Origin: Chloroflexota bacterium
GTDB taxonomy: Bacteria > Chloroflexota > Anaerolineae > Anaerolineales > Anaerolineaceae
NCBI GenBank assembly: GCA_021825925.1
Contig: JAKAFP010000002.1
Location: forward strand, 62,001 to 126,000
Direction: 5' to 3'
DNA: 64,000 nt
Numbering within the stretch: the first letter of the stretch is position 1; each line of letters begins with the position of its first letter. A program made the position numbers and the translations under genes. Shown one piece after another: positions 26,351 to 35,860 of the stretch. Below the pieces are notes generated by a model that did no database searches, was not told the DNA's origin, and worked only from the letters and a program-made list of their open reading frames with translations.

Positions 26351-27489
26351 GCGATCACCTCCCCAGCTTTGCGGACTGCGATTTCAGCTGCTTCATGAAG
26401 ACTCCTGGCAGGGATGAGATCCGTGCCCTCGAGCAGACGAAGCCCTTCTTCATCGTTGGTGCCCACCAGCCTGACCACAATTGGTATTTTGGTTTGAATT
26501 TCTTTAAATGCACTCAAAATACCTCGAGCCACTTCATCACACCGGGTAATACCGCCAAAAACATTGACCAATATGGCGCTTACTTTTTCATCTGCCAGGA
26601 TCAACCGCAGTGAATCCTCAACTTTTTTGGCATTTGCGCCGCCACCAATATCCAGAAAATTGGCAGCCTCGCCACCTAATCCTTTGATAATATCCATGGT
26701 AGCCATGGCCAGACCGGCTCCATTCACCAGGCAGCCGATGTTCCCATCCATTTTTATGAAGGACACACCGATCTTGCGGCCTTGAATTTCGGTGGGAGGT
26801 TCCGCATTCTTATCACGAAAATCAGAGAGGTTGGGATGTCTGAAAAGTGCGTTGTCATCCAAAACAATTTTGGCATCCAAAGCAGAAAAGTGCTTTTCTG
26901 AAGTGATCACCAATGGATTGATCTCAACCAGTGTGGCGTCACAATCAACATATACCTTCCAAAGTTGGTTGATGATCGTGCTGAATTCCTGCCAATAGAC
27001 CCGATCAAGGTCAATGTTAATCGCCACATCACGCAGTTGATAATCGCGCAGTCCCAGCAGTGGATCTATCACTCGTTTGACTATTCTTTCGGGATTGCTT
27101 CGTGAAACCTCTTCGATATCCATACCGCCAAAACTGGAAGCCATTAATATTGGTTTTTGAGAATTACGGTCATTGGAAATGCTCAGGTAGATTTCTTTGT
27201 CAATGGAGACCATTTCATCCACCAATACTTTACGCACTGGCAGACCATTGATCTCTTTGCCAAGGATTTGGCTTGCGTATTCTTCTGCTTCATCAAGGGT
27301 TTTGGCGATTCTGACCCCGCCGGCTTTTCCACGGCCTCCAGATAACACCTGGGCTTTGATGACCACCCTGCCGCCCAATTCTTCGCTGATCTGTTTGACT
27401 TCGCCGATGGATTCGGCGATTCTCCCGTTTGGAACGGGAATACTGTACATAGTGAACAAAATCTTCGATTGGTATTCTTGAAGTTTCAT
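26347..27489 (-). CDS. sucC: Succinyl-CoA ligase, beta subunit
   Basis: 380 residues from the ATG; the codon before it is an in-frame TTG. The N-terminal ATP-grasp domain begins [12 protein letters not shown] and has [35 protein letters not shown] binds Mg2+, and [13 protein letters not shown] is the phosphate-site loop facing SucD. It supplies the nucleotide-binding half of the TCA-cycle succinyl-CoA ligase. A TATAAT lies 34 bases upstream on the minus strand (27530-27525) without a clear -35. Confidence 0.95.
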   Translation of the reverse strand: MKLQEYQSKILFTMYSIPVPNGRIAESIGEVKQISEELGGRVVIKAQVLSGGRGKAGGVRIAKTLDEAEEYASQILGKEINGLPVRKVLVDEMVSIDKEIYLSISNDRNSQKPILMASSFGGMDIEEVSRSNPERIVKRVIDPLLGLRDYQLRDVAINIDLDRVYWQEFSTIINQLWKVYVDCDATLVEINPLVITSEKHFSALDAKIVLDDNALFRHPNLSDFRDKNAEPPTEIQGRKIGVSFIKMDGNIGCLVNGAGLAMATMDIIKGLGGEAANFLDIGGGANAKKVEDSLRLILADEKVSAILVNVFGGITRCDEVARGILSAFKEIQTKIPIVVRLVGTNDEEGLRLLEGTDLIPARSLHEAAEIAVRKAGEVIA

Positions 27490-27540
27490 CAAGCCACCTT
27501 CGCACCTGTATTCACTGCATAAGAATTATACACTCGTGTA

Positions 27541-27585
27541 AAAAATGAAAACAGCCCGGAAAGTAAAACCGGGCTGTATTTTTTA
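27541..27585 (-). terminator. Intrinsic terminator of the SPFH gene pair
   Basis: ACAGCCCGG (27551-27559) pairs with CCGGGCTGT (27569-27577) around a nine-base loop. On the minus strand the stem is followed by TTTTCATTTTT. It lies just after the SPFH gene stop (27599) and before the sucC promoter region. Confidence 0.88.
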
Positions 27586-27598
27586 CATAAAAATGAAT

Positions 27599-28654
27599 TT
27601 ACTCTTTCAAGAAGTTTTCGAGTGCTTCTTTACTGATGCGATAGGACTCGCCAATTTTCTTGGCTTTCAATCCACCTGAGGTAATGGCCGCAATCACATC
27701 GGCTTCAGCCACTTTCAAAACTGTAGCAGCTTCTGCTGTCGTCATAACGGAAGGAATCGCTGCAGCGGCGGCTGCACCTGCGGCAGCGCCTCCACCTTGC
27801 GGCTGATTCTGTCCAATACCTGCGAGTGATTGTGAAAGCACGTTGCCGATGCCAAGACCGGCACCAATACCGGCGGTCAAGCCTGCTCCACCACCAGGAT
27901 TATTGGCGGCTTCGCGCATGGCGTCTGAGGCCTGCAATTGAGCATAGGTCGCCATATCCAGCATACCCATAGCACGCAGCTCTTCGGCTGACTTTTCGGA
28001 TGGTTTCAGGCTGCCAATATAGAAAGATTTCAACAAACAGCCCAAAGCGCCAAAGTCATCTTGAGCCTTGGCGCGGATGCCAGCGCCCAACTCTTCGGTC
28101 AAGGAGATCAACTCAAAGACATTCTTCTTCTCACCTGTGGTCGAGAGAATGTCTTGCAGTTTTGAGAGCAGCATGATCTTGAAACGGCCTTCGATTTCTG
28201 AAAGCTGATAAGAGCTTTTTGCACCAACGATCTGGGTGATAAATTGCTGTGGGTCAGAAATCTGGAAACTGTAGGTACCGTAGCCAGTTAACAGGGCAAC
28301 ACCAAGACCAACACCTGCATTTTTGACCATGATGGGTTGGGCGGTGCCCCATTTGCGATCAGGAAATTCCTTGGTAGAGACAAAATAAACTTCTGCGGTA
28401 AAAGGAGTGCGATCATTAAAAGCCTTGCCAATGAAATCGGTCAGCAAGGGGATATTGGCAGTAACGATGGTATGGCGTCCAGGTCCAAAGGAATCCAATG
28501 CCTGGCCATCACGCATGAAGACCACACGTTGTGATTCGCGGACAATAATCTGTGAGCCGATGCGCAGGTCGCATACACCGGTTTCAGGAAAACGATGAAC
28601 CAACTCATCATTCATCTCATTTGGATATTCAACTACATCAAAAATTCGTGCCAT
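27599..28654 (-). CDS. SPFH/band-7 protein with C-terminal excisionase-like HTH
   Basis: 351 residues. Residues 1 to about 240 are an SPFH (virion-core/YdjI-like) domain: RIGSQIIVRESQRVVFMRDGQ, then FGPGRHTI and a helical part with long conserved segments. About 250-300 is Gly/Ala-rich and probably flexible or weakly membrane-associated. The last 48 residues (TTAEAATVLKVAEADVIAAI to ISKEALENFLKE) look like a MerR/excisionase-type helix-turn-helix (HTH_17 style). Relatives I know usually end in a zinc ribbon instead, so the HTH end is unusual. No N-terminal membrane anchor is seen. It is co-transcribed with the 172-residue protein upstream (31-base gap) and ends in a terminator. Confidence 0.8.
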   Translation of the reverse strand: MARIFDVVEYPNEMNDELVHRFPETGVCDLRIGSQIIVRESQRVVFMRDGQALDSFGPGRHTIVTANIPLLTDFIGKAFNDRTPFTAEVYFVSTKEFPDRKWGTAQPIMVKNAGVGLGVALLTGYGTYSFQISDPQQFITQIVGAKSSYQLSEIEGRFKIMLLSKLQDILSTTGEKKNVFELISLTEELGAGIRAKAQDDFGALGCLLKSFYIGSLKPSEKSAEELRAMGMLDMATYAQLQASDAMREAANNPGGGAGLTAGIGAGLGIGNVLSQSLAGIGQNQPQGGGAAAGAAAAAAIPSVMTTAEAATVLKVAEADVIAAITSGGLKAKKIGESYRISKEALENFLKE

Positions 28655-28685
28655 TGGGTCTCTCCCTAAAAATAGATTTTCTTAA

Positions 28686-29204
28686 TTACTGTCCGAGCTT
28701 CATTAACTCAGAACGCTGATTGAAAGCATCCACACAATCCTGGGCTTTTTGGTTGAGATTTCGAATCGCAGCGGGCAATCCATCAGTACCGATTGATGCT
28801 TCAAGGTTATCAATGGCATTGGCGATATCGTCACCCATCGTAACAAGAGCAAGGTCATACTGATACATTTTTTCCAATTCGGCTTCATTGATCTTGGTGG
28901 ATTCAAAAAAGCTGGAATAGCCATAAGCGGCGTTTCTTACCCTATCAATAAATTGACGCAGTCTGGTTGAAGCGATTTCGATTTCATCGAGTACTTCAAG
29001 CTGACCAGCATTGACCAGATCTCTTTGGATGCTCGAAATTCTCGTCCACTGGGTCTGGAATTTATCAGAGACAGTTTCACGCAGCAATTTATCAGCATTT
29101 CTGCGATCCACGCGTTCGATGTAGCCTTTGAACCCTGGGATCTTGGCAAATAATTTCTTGATGACATCCTGTTGAGATGTTACCCGATCAAACAAATCGC
29201 TCAT
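28686..29204 (-). CDS. Helical protein of unknown function, partner of SPFH protein
   Basis: 172 residues with no signal peptide or membrane segment. The pattern is almost entirely helical with heptad-like stretches, so coiled coils are likely. I recognise no named domain. It carries a good GGAGGAT ribosome site and lies under a near-consensus promoter (29245-29273), upstream of the SPFH-HTH gene. The fixed pair suggests that it assembles with the SPFH protein, perhaps as a scaffold or regulator. Confidence 0.7.
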   Translation of the reverse strand: MSDLFDRVTSQQDVIKKLFAKIPGFKGYIERVDRRNADKLLRETVSDKFQTQWTRISSIQRDLVNAGQLEVLDEIEIASTRLRQFIDRVRNAAYGYSSFFESTKINEAELEKMYQYDLALVTMGDDIANAIDNLEASIGTDGLPAAIRNLNQKAQDCVDAFNQRSELMKLGQ

Positions 29205-29244
29205 TTGTATCCTCCGTTTTGCAGATAATTAGCAATTCTTAACG

Positions 29245-29273
29245 ATTATAGTATTTTTTCTTTCTGCTTACAA
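29245..29273 (-). promoter_or_regulatory. Promoter of the SPFH gene pair
   Basis: On the minus strand TTGTAA (29273-29268), a 17-base spacer and TATAAT (29250-29245), 41 bases before the 172-residue gene. It is divergent from the Flp pilin genes; a TATAAT at 29401-29406 on the plus strand may serve them but has no clear -35. Confidence 0.8.
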
Positions 29274-29447
29274 TTTATTTTACGGTTTTTCTGATTTAAC
29301 GATTCACTTTTCATATTAAACTTTTATAAGAAAGCTTTTTAACAAGGCGTTTGGACTCTTTTGTTAAGTAATTGATAAGATTATTTCCTTTTTCGATGTA
29401 TATAATCTTAATTATTCAAAGACTATAAAAAGAAAGGAGTGAACCCT

Positions 29448-29609
29448 ATGTTATTTGCACCGAAAGAAAAAGGACAAGGTTTAATTGAATACGCATTGAT
29501 TCTCGTTTTGATTGCTGTGGTTGTTATTGTTGTCCTTCGTTTGCTCGGGCCTCAAATTGGTGGCATTTTCAGCAAGATTAATGCTTCTTTGTCTGCTGCA
29601 CCAAACTAA
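29448..29609 (+). CDS. flp: Flp/Tad major pilin, copy 1
   Basis: 53 residues, absent from usual long-frame lists because of its size. AAAGGAG lies before the ATG. The short leader MLFAPKEKG ends at the prepilin site: cleavage after Gly9 leaves Gln10 with Glu14-Tyr15 at +5/+6, the Flp signature GxxxxEY. A single hydrophobic helix (about 12-33) and a short amphipathic tail follow. It is the structural subunit of the Tad pilus, secreted by the proteins encoded just downstream. Confidence 0.93.
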   Translation: MLFAPKEKGQGLIEYALILVLIAVVVIVVLRLLGPQIGGIFSKINASLSAAPN

Positions 29610-29730
29610 TCATTCAATCCCATAAAAACAGCTCAACTGTAAAGTAGCTGTAATGTAAAAAGGATTGAAAACCAATCACATAAAACTATAATCAAATTAC
29701 TGATTATTAATATTACGAAAGGAGATTCCC

Positions 29731-29886
29731 ATGTTATTCGCCCCGAAAGAAAAAGGCCAAGGTTTAATTGAATACGCATTGATTCTTGTTTTGATTGCTG
29801 TTGTTGTAATTGTCGTCCTTCGCTTGCTCGGACCCCAAATCGGTGGAGTTTTCAGCAAAATTAACTCCTCCTTATCAGCAGTCTAG
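29731..29886 (+). CDS. flp: Flp/Tad major pilin, copy 2
   Basis: 51 residues behind AAAGGAG. The protein is identical to copy 1 for the first 39 residues and differs only near the C-terminus (Ile40 to Val, Ala46 to Ser, shorter end). Many DNA differences between the copies are silent, so the duplication is not brand-new and the sequence is under strong selection. The prepilin cleavage site after Gly9 is conserved. A strong terminator follows, so the two pilins can be expressed at higher level than the export genes. Confidence 0.93.
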   Translation: MLFAPKEKGQGLIEYALILVLIAVVVIVVLRLLGPQIGGVFSKINSSLSAV

Positions 29887-29914
29887 TTTTTATCCATCGC
29901 TGTACAAGTATTCT

Positions 29915-29946
29915 GAAAGGCTCTGTCTACAGAGCCTTTCTTATTT
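29915..29946 (+). terminator. Terminator after the pilin genes
   Basis: GAAAGGCTCT (29915-29924) pairs with AGAGCCTTTC (29931-29940), a perfect 10-bp stem with a six-base loop, followed by TTATTT. It separates pilin transcription from the tad assembly genes. Confidence 0.85.
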
Positions 29947-30056
29947 GTAAGCAGTATTTTTCCCAAAAATTGAGTAAAAATTGAGTTAATGCCCATTTAT
30001 CTGCCGTATAATTAATTTGATATTAATTAGGGTTGAAGGATATGTAGGAGGTTTCA

Positions 30057-31208
30057 ATGGCTGCTGGTAAGAAACGTAGAAGTAATATACTAATTATCAT
30101 CATATTGATCATTGCAGTGGGCGCAGTCCTTGCATATTTGGTGTTAACAGGGGCCGGCGGTTTAACTGGCAAGACACCTGCTGCCAATCAGACCGAACCT
30201 ACTGCCACCCCAAACATTGATTTGGTAGACATCGTCATCGCTTCGCAATCCATCAAACGTGGAACGTTAATTACAAGTGATATGGTCACAACCATAAAAT
30301 ATCCTCGCTCACAAATGGCAGAAGGTGTTTTTTACGGAACCATTGATGAAGTTGTTGGCCAAAAAGCCAAATACAATATCGAACCCACTGTTCCGTTAAC
30401 ACAAAGCATGGTTATGGCCGAAGAAGGCGGTTCGCTTGCCTCTTTCGACATTCCTGATGGCATGACGGCATTCTCAATTCCTGTCAGCCCTGAAACCAGC
30501 GTATCTTTTGCCCCACAAACGGGTGATCATGTTATGGTTGTTGGTTGTCTACTCTTGACCGATATTGATCTTGATTTTCAAACACGATTACCAAATAATA
30601 CGAATACAACCTATGAACCCATCATTACCACAAATATGAGTGATGAGGTTTTAAAAACAGTTCTGACGAGCAAAGGTGTCATAAACACACTATCCATTGA
30701 ACCAATAACAGCAGGTTCATTGAATTTAGTTGGCCGTTATGAGCTCGATCAAAGTACCAACCAATTCATTTATGTATCAGCCTCTGAAGCACAACGTCCT
30801 CGACTGGTTTGTCAGACCATTATTCAAGATGCGGCCATCCTCAAAGTTGGCATGTTTACTCGTGATGGATCAACTCAATCTTCCGAAGCCACTGTCACTC
30901 CAGCCGCAGCAGAACCTACACCCATGGTTGGCACCTCATTTGCTGATTATGAGGGGTCTGTGACACTGATCGTATCTCCACAAGACACCTTGATTCTCAA
31001 CTACCTGCTATTATCAGGCACCAAACTTTCATTGGCTTTACGCAGTGCCGGTGATGGCGCAGAGATTGTGACCGATCCTGTGACTTTGCAATACATCATG
31101 GATCAAAAGAATATTTTTTCCCCGGCAAAACTTCCTTATGGTGTCGAACCTAGAGTTGACTCATTAGTCTACCCCGGATTTAATGACTATATCCTGATTC
31201 AACCTTAA
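30057..31208 (+). CDS. cpaB: Flp pilus assembly protein CpaB/RcpC
   Basis: 383 residues. A basic start (MAAGKKRRSN) and one membrane helix (about 10-30) place the rest outside. A Thr/Pro-rich linker precedes an SAF domain (DIVIASQSIKRGTLITSDMV), the pilus-associated fold that in other species binds the secretin or cell wall. A longer C-terminal half ends in VYPGFNDYILIQP. A strong AGGAGG and a TATAAT (30007-30012) lie upstream, so it likely starts its own transcript after the pilin terminator. In a secretin-less organism it may link the pilus to the thin wall instead. Confidence 0.85.
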   Translation: MAAGKKRRSNILIIIILIIAVGAVLAYLVLTGAGGLTGKTPAANQTEPTATPNIDLVDIVIASQSIKRGTLITSDMVTTIKYPRSQMAEGVFYGTIDEVVGQKAKYNIEPTVPLTQSMVMAEEGGSLASFDIPDGMTAFSIPVSPETSVSFAPQTGDHVMVVGCLLLTDIDLDFQTRLPNNTNTTYEPIITTNMSDEVLKTVLTSKGVINTLSIEPITAGSLNLVGRYELDQSTNQFIYVSASEAQRPRLVCQTIIQDAAILKVGMFTRDGSTQSSEATVTPAAAEPTPMVGTSFADYEGSVTLIVSPQDTLILNYLLLSGTKLSLALRSAGDGAEIVTDPVTLQYIMDQKNIFSPAKLPYGVEPRVDSLVYPGFNDYILIQP

Positions 31209-31243
31209 TGCAGGTCACTATTCATTGAACAACCGGAGTTGTG

Positions 31244-32476
31244 ATGGGATCGCAAGAAAAAATTAACGTCGTGGTGGTTGATGATATTGATGAATCGCGA
31301 GAGATGATCTTGCGTATGCTTCAATTTGACTCATCCATTGAAGTGGTAGGCACGGGTAGAACTGGCATTGAGGCCATTGAATCCGCTCAGAAACTTAAAC
31401 CTGACGTGATCGTTATGGATATCAACATGCCGGATATGGATGGCATCACAGCGACTGAAGCGATACGTAAAAAAGTCCCATTTATTCAGATAGTGGTTCT
31501 CTCAGTCCAAAACGATGCCAATTATATGCGCAAGGCCATGTTGGCCGGCGCTCGGGACTTTTTAACCAAGCCCCCCATGATTGATGAATTGACGGCCGCC
31601 ATCCGGCGTGCCGGTGACCTGGCTCATGAAGAAAAATTGAAACAAGCCACCATCTTCCAGCCAAACGCCATGACCGGCCCATTATCACCACAGATGCTGA
31701 TGCGCATGCCCCAGATGATCATGGGAAAAATCATCTGTGTCTACAGCCCCAAAGGCGGTTCCGGTTGTACTACACTTGCCACCAACCTTGGTGTCGGGTT
31801 AAAAACGCAGGACAACAAAGTTGCCATCGTGGATGCTAACCTTCTTTACGGAAATGTAGCTGTTTTCTTGAACGAACACGGCAAGAATTCAATCCTTGAT
31901 TTGATTGACCGGGCAAATGAACTCGATCCAGAAATCATTGAAGATGTCATGGTAGAGAACAAGCTTACTGGTCTTCACATGATGCCCTCCCCCAAAGATC
32001 CTGAATTGAATGATGCACATAAAGGTGAACCGGTTTCAAAAGTATTATCTTATCTAAAACAGATTTACAACTTTATCATCATTGATACAACGTCATATCT
32101 TACCGAAGTTGTTCAAGCCTGCCTGGACGTTGCAGATTATATAGTCTTGATCACAACACAAGATATTCCCTCGATTAAAACCACCAACCAATTCCTGACC
32201 CTGGCTGACGCATCCGGGATCGCAAGAGATAAGATCCTTTTCGTGATGAACCGCTACGATAAACGCATTGCCATTTCACCAGAACGAGTTGGAGAGAGTT
32301 TGAAACAACCCGTCCTCGTGGCGATACCATTTGAAGAACGGATCATCACCAGCGCCATGAATAGAGGAGTGCCGTTCATGGTGGATAATAAAGTTGCTCC
32401 AGCTGGCAAAGCGGTCATCTCACTAGTGGAAGTCATCCGCTCAAGAATTCAAAAAGACCAGGAAAATCCCTCGTAG
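31244..32476 (+). CDS. tadZ: TadZ/CpaE-like protein: receiver domain plus MinD-like ATPase
   Basis: 410 residues; GGAG lies five bases before the chosen ATG, too close to an earlier GTG. Residues 1-125 are a response-regulator receiver: Asp pair at 13-14, phosphorylatable Asp59 (VIVMDINMPDMDG) and Lys in FLTKPP, so unlike many CpaE proteins it seems able to accept phosphate. From about residue 160 a MinD/ParA ATPase follows with a deviant Walker A, YSPKGGSGCTT. It directs the pilus machine to a site in the cell. It is placed between cpaB and tadA as usual. Confidence 0.9.
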   Translation: MGSQEKINVVVVDDIDESREMILRMLQFDSSIEVVGTGRTGIEAIESAQKLKPDVIVMDINMPDMDGITATEAIRKKVPFIQIVVLSVQNDANYMRKAMLAGARDFLTKPPMIDELTAAIRRAGDLAHEEKLKQATIFQPNAMTGPLSPQMLMRMPQMIMGKIICVYSPKGGSGCTTLATNLGVGLKTQDNKVAIVDANLLYGNVAVFLNEHGKNSILDLIDRANELDPEIIEDVMVENKLTGLHMMPSPKDPELNDAHKGEPVSKVLSYLKQIYNFIIIDTTSYLTEVVQACLDVADYIVLITTQDIPSIKTTNQFLTLADASGIARDKILFVMNRYDKRIAISPERVGESLKQPVLVAIPFEERIITSAMNRGVPFMVDNKVAPAGKAVISLVEVIRSRIQKDQENPS

Positions 32477-32502
32477 TTATTAGGTCTGAGGAGACCAGGT
32501 AA

Positions 32503-33900
32503 ATGTCAATCTTAAAACGAATCCAATCCGGTGAAAACCAGAACCCTTCCAACCAGGGTGGAAGTTCATCTTCAAGTTCCCCTTCTTCACCGATGCAGGT
32601 ACGCAAACCTCTTACCCCTCCAGGTCAATCCACAATGGATACCTACCAGGATCTTAAGGGCCGGGTGCAGAGTAAATTATTATCAGAACTTGATCCCAGC
32701 GTGGATGTGACTGAGATCAATGAAGTTCGCAAGACGATACAGAATCTGTTCGACCAGATTTTGGTGGAAGAAAACTTTGTCCTTTCAAGAACTGAAAAAA
32801 CAAGGCTTTTCGACCAAATTGTGGCTGAAATTCTCGGCCTAGGCCCATTACAACCTTTGCTTGAAGATGACACCATTACAGAAATCATGGTTAATGGAGC
32901 CAAAAATATCTACGTTGAAAGACGCGGCAAACTTCAACGTGTTCCATTAACTTTTGAAAGCAACGAACATGTCATGCGCATCATCGAAAGGATCGTTGCC
33001 CCGCTCGGTCGCCGCATTGATGAATCCAGCCCATACGTGGATGCCCGCTTGCCGGATGGCTCCCGTGTAAACGCCATCATCCCTCCGGTCTCTTTGATCG
33101 GCCCAGTTCTCACCATTCGTAAGTTCTCGAAAAATCCATTTACGGTAGACCAATTAATACAGTTTGGATCATTGACGACTGAAGCTCTGCAGTTTCTGGA
33201 TGCAGCCGTTAAGGCCAGAATTAATATCGTGATCTCTGGTGGTACCGGTTCCGGTAAAACCACCTTGCTAAACGTCCTCTCAAGTTTCATTCCATCAGAT
33301 GAGCGTATTTTGACCATTGAAAACGCGGCAGAACTTCAGCTGAGGCAGGAACATGTGATTACACTTGAATCCCGCCCGCCCAACATTGAAGGTAAAGGTG
33401 AGATTACCATCCGCGATCTGGTGGTCAATGCTTTGCGTATGAGACCTGACCGAATCATCGTTGGTGAAATTCGTGACGAAGCTGCCATTGATATGCTCCA
33501 GGCCATGAATACCGGGCATGATGGTTCCATGACCACCTTGCACTCCAACAGTCCACGCGATACCTTGTCTCGTCTTGAAACCATGGTCATGATGGCGGGT
33601 ATGGATATTCCCATGCGAGCCATTCGTGAGCAAGTCAGTTCGGCCATAGACCTGGTGGTTCATCAGGAACGTATGCGCGACGGTACCCGTAAAGTGGTGA
33701 ATATCACTGAAGTCACTGGCATGGAAGGCGATGTCATCACAATGACCGATGTTTTTGTTTACGAACAATTGGGGTATGAAAATAACAAAGTGATTGGTCG
33801 CATGCGCCCAACTGGGTTACGGCCAAAATTTATGGAGAAAATTGAAGCTTCCGGCATCCATCTTCCGCCAAGTGTCTTTGGCATTGGGACGCACAGGTAG
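32503..33900 (+). CDS. tadA: Pilus assembly ATPase TadA/CpaF
   Basis: 465 residues. An N-terminal Ser/Pro-rich stretch is followed by the secretion-ATPase N-domain. Walker A is [10 protein letters not shown], the Asp box and Walker B are in [16 protein letters not shown], and a His box lies in [14 protein letters not shown]. It is the hexameric motor driving Flp pilus assembly and retraction on the cytoplasmic side. It is 26 bases after tadZ and 12 before tadB. Confidence 0.95.
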   Translation: MSILKRIQSGENQNPSNQGGSSSSSSPSSPMQVRKPLTPPGQSTMDTYQDLKGRVQSKLLSELDPSVDVTEINEVRKTIQNLFDQILVEENFVLSRTEKTRLFDQIVAEILGLGPLQPLLEDDTITEIMVNGAKNIYVERRGKLQRVPLTFESNEHVMRIIERIVAPLGRRIDESSPYVDARLPDGSRVNAIIPPVSLIGPVLTIRKFSKNPFTVDQLIQFGSLTTEALQFLDAAVKARINIVISGGTGSGKTTLLNVLSSFIPSDERILTIENAAELQLRQEHVITLESRPPNIEGKGEITIRDLVVNALRMRPDRIIVGEIRDEAAIDMLQAMNTGHDGSMTTLHSNSPRDTLSRLETMVMMAGMDIPMRAIREQVSSAIDLVVHQERMRDGTRKVVNITEVTGMEGDVITMTDVFVYEQLGYENNKVIGRMRPTGLRPKFMEKIEASGIHLPPSVFGIGTHR

Positions 33901-33912
33901 TAGGAAACGATT

Positions 33913-34890
33913 ATGAATCCTGTAATTATTCTTTGGGCAGGCGGCACGCTGGTTCTGATCCTCACTGTGGTTGGGATAGTTGTCTCAATCAGCGGCAGAC
34001 GTTCCACAGAAGAAGAACGTCTGGGGGAATATGTTGAGCCCGAAAAGGAAGTTGTTACCCCCAAAAAGGAAGCTTCAACCCCCGTCACAGAATGGTTGAC
34101 CAAGAGGGTTGAAAAATCAAGTTTTGGCGATAAGCTCGGCAAAGAATTGGCACAAGCTGATCTTAAATTAAAACCAGGCGAGTTTGTGGCCTTAATGGTC
34201 ATTTTCGCCTTTATTATCGGTATTTTGGGATGGTTCATCGGTTCTCAAAGCGTTATTATTGCAGGCGTTGGAGCAATCGTCGGTGCTTTTCTGCCTAGAA
34301 TTTATGTCACCAGCGCCAAAAAGAAACGCTTGATCAAATTCAGCGACCAATTGGGCGACATGCTCGGGTTAATGGTAAACGGCCTGCGTGCAGGTTATTC
34401 CGTCATGCAAGCCATGGAATCCGTTAGCCGTGAACTGCCCTCCCCCATCAGTGATGAATTCCGCAGAGTTGTCCAGGAAATACAGCTGGGGGTCACTACC
34501 GAAAAAGCACTCGATAATCTACTCAGACGCATCCCAAGTGATGATCTGGATCTGGTGATCACCGCCTTGAACGTTCAACGCGAGGTCGGTGGCAACCTGG
34601 CCGAAATCTTGGATACCATTTCTCACACAATTCGCGAACGTATCCGCCTCAAAGGTGAGATCAGGGTACTTACAGCACAGATGGATATATCCGCAACTAT
34701 ATTAGCAATTCTCCCGGTTGCAGTGATTTTCTTCTTATACATCATTAATCGCGAGTACATTGGCCTGCTGTGGTCAGCAGAGTCCAATTCAGGACCGATC
34801 CCATGCGGTTACACTGCGTTGGGATTGGCAGTCGTATTGATCATAGCTGGCTACTTTACGATCAAGAAAATGGGAAATATCGAAGTATGA
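33913..34890 (+). CDS. tadB: Tad pilus inner-membrane platform protein TadB
   Basis: 325 residues. One N-terminal membrane helix, a charged cytoplasmic segment, two central helices (about residues 93-130) and two at the C-terminus enclose a T2SSF (GspF-like) helical domain with QLGDMLGLMVNGLRAGYSVMQAM. With TadC it forms the membrane platform on which TadA acts. Its last codons overlap the tadC start (ATGA). Confidence 0.92.
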   Translation: MNPVIILWAGGTLVLILTVVGIVVSISGRRSTEEERLGEYVEPEKEVVTPKKEASTPVTEWLTKRVEKSSFGDKLGKELAQADLKLKPGEFVALMVIFAFIIGILGWFIGSQSVIIAGVGAIVGAFLPRIYVTSAKKKRLIKFSDQLGDMLGLMVNGLRAGYSVMQAMESVSRELPSPISDEFRRVVQEIQLGVTTEKALDNLLRRIPSDDLDLVITALNVQREVGGNLAEILDTISHTIRERIRLKGEIRVLTAQMDISATILAILPVAVIFFLYIINREYIGLLWSAESNSGPIPCGYTALGLAVVLIIAGYFTIKKMGNIEV

Positions 34891-35834
34891 TTCCGATTCT
34901 CGTTCTCGTTGGATTAATCATCATTATCGCCGTGACTCTGGTGGTAATCGGTTTGCGCAATCCGCAAACAGTAAATGACCGGTTGTTGCAAGATCGCCTT
35001 GAAGAATTCAGCCGCTCTGGTGAACAAGTTGATCTTGAAAAACTTGAAATGTCGCAGCCTTTTACAGAGCGCGTTATTTATCCGTTGGCGAGAAAATTGG
35101 GCGAGATCACCATCAAGTTCACACCTCAAAACTGGCTGAACAGCATTTCTCGAAAACTTGAACTTGCCGGAAGTTCTTCCAAGATGGATCCAACTATCTT
35201 TCTGGCGACCCAATTCATTATGGCCGTTGTTTTTGGCGGCATCTTACTCCTCATCTTACTGGTCGTAGTCAGGACCTTTCCAGCCGGCCAGGTCTTTTTG
35301 TACGTTGTCATTATCACTTTGGTTGGCTTTTTCATGCCACAATTCCAGCTTTCCACCAAAATTACAAAAAGGCAAAAAGAGATCCGCAAAGCCATGCCTG
35401 ATGCACTCGACCTACTCACCATTTGTGTGGAAGCCGGACTAGGGTTCGATGCGGCAATGAACAAAGTGACTGAAAAATGGGATACGCAACTTTCCAAATC
35501 TTTCCAACGTGTCATACAAGAAATCCAGTTGGGAAAGTTACGTCGTGAAGCCTTGCGCGACATGGCAGAAAATATTGGTATCACTGAAATGACCAGTTTC
35601 GTTGCCGCAGTGATCCAAAGCGAGCAGCTGGGTGTCAGCATGGCAAAAGTGCTGAGAATCCAGGCTGATCAAATGCGTATCAAGCGACGCCAGCTCGCCG
35701 AGGAAGAAGCTCATAAAGCCCCGATCAAAATGTTGATCCCGATGGCCTTTTTGATCTTTCCATCCTTGCTGATCGTGTTGTTTGTACCCGCCGTGTTGAC
35801 GGTCATGCAATCTGGAATTTTAGGCGGTCTATGA
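34887..35834 (+). CDS. tadC: Tad pilus inner-membrane platform protein TadC
   Basis: 315 residues from the ATG that overlaps the tadB stop. A longer frame starting at 34770 lies inside tadB and was not used. N-terminal membrane helix, a central hydrophobic pair, a T2SSF domain with MPDALDLLTICVEAGLGFDAAMNKV, and a C-terminal helix. It is the last tad gene here: no prepilin peptidase (TadV), minor pilins (TadE/F) or secretin (RcpA) follow. Confidence 0.92.
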   Translation: MIPILVLVGLIIIIAVTLVVIGLRNPQTVNDRLLQDRLEEFSRSGEQVDLEKLEMSQPFTERVIYPLARKLGEITIKFTPQNWLNSISRKLELAGSSSKMDPTIFLATQFIMAVVFGGILLLILLVVVRTFPAGQVFLYVVIITLVGFFMPQFQLSTKITKRQKEIRKAMPDALDLLTICVEAGLGFDAAMNKVTEKWDTQLSKSFQRVIQEIQLGKLRREALRDMAENIGITEMTSFVAAVIQSEQLGVSMAKVLRIQADQMRIKRRQLAEEEAHKAPIKMLIPMAFLIFPSLLIVLFVPAVLTVMQSGILGGL

Positions 35835-35860
35835 TCTGAAAATGGGAGGTCGTCACAAAG

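Noticed and set aside
33295..33768. 157-codon minus-strand frame, His-rich
   Set aside because: It is the reverse of tadA; His-rich text arises from the opposite strand of conserved tadA codons.
33759..34238. 159-codon minus-strand frame
   Set aside because: Spans the tadA-tadB junction in antisense and has no start signal.
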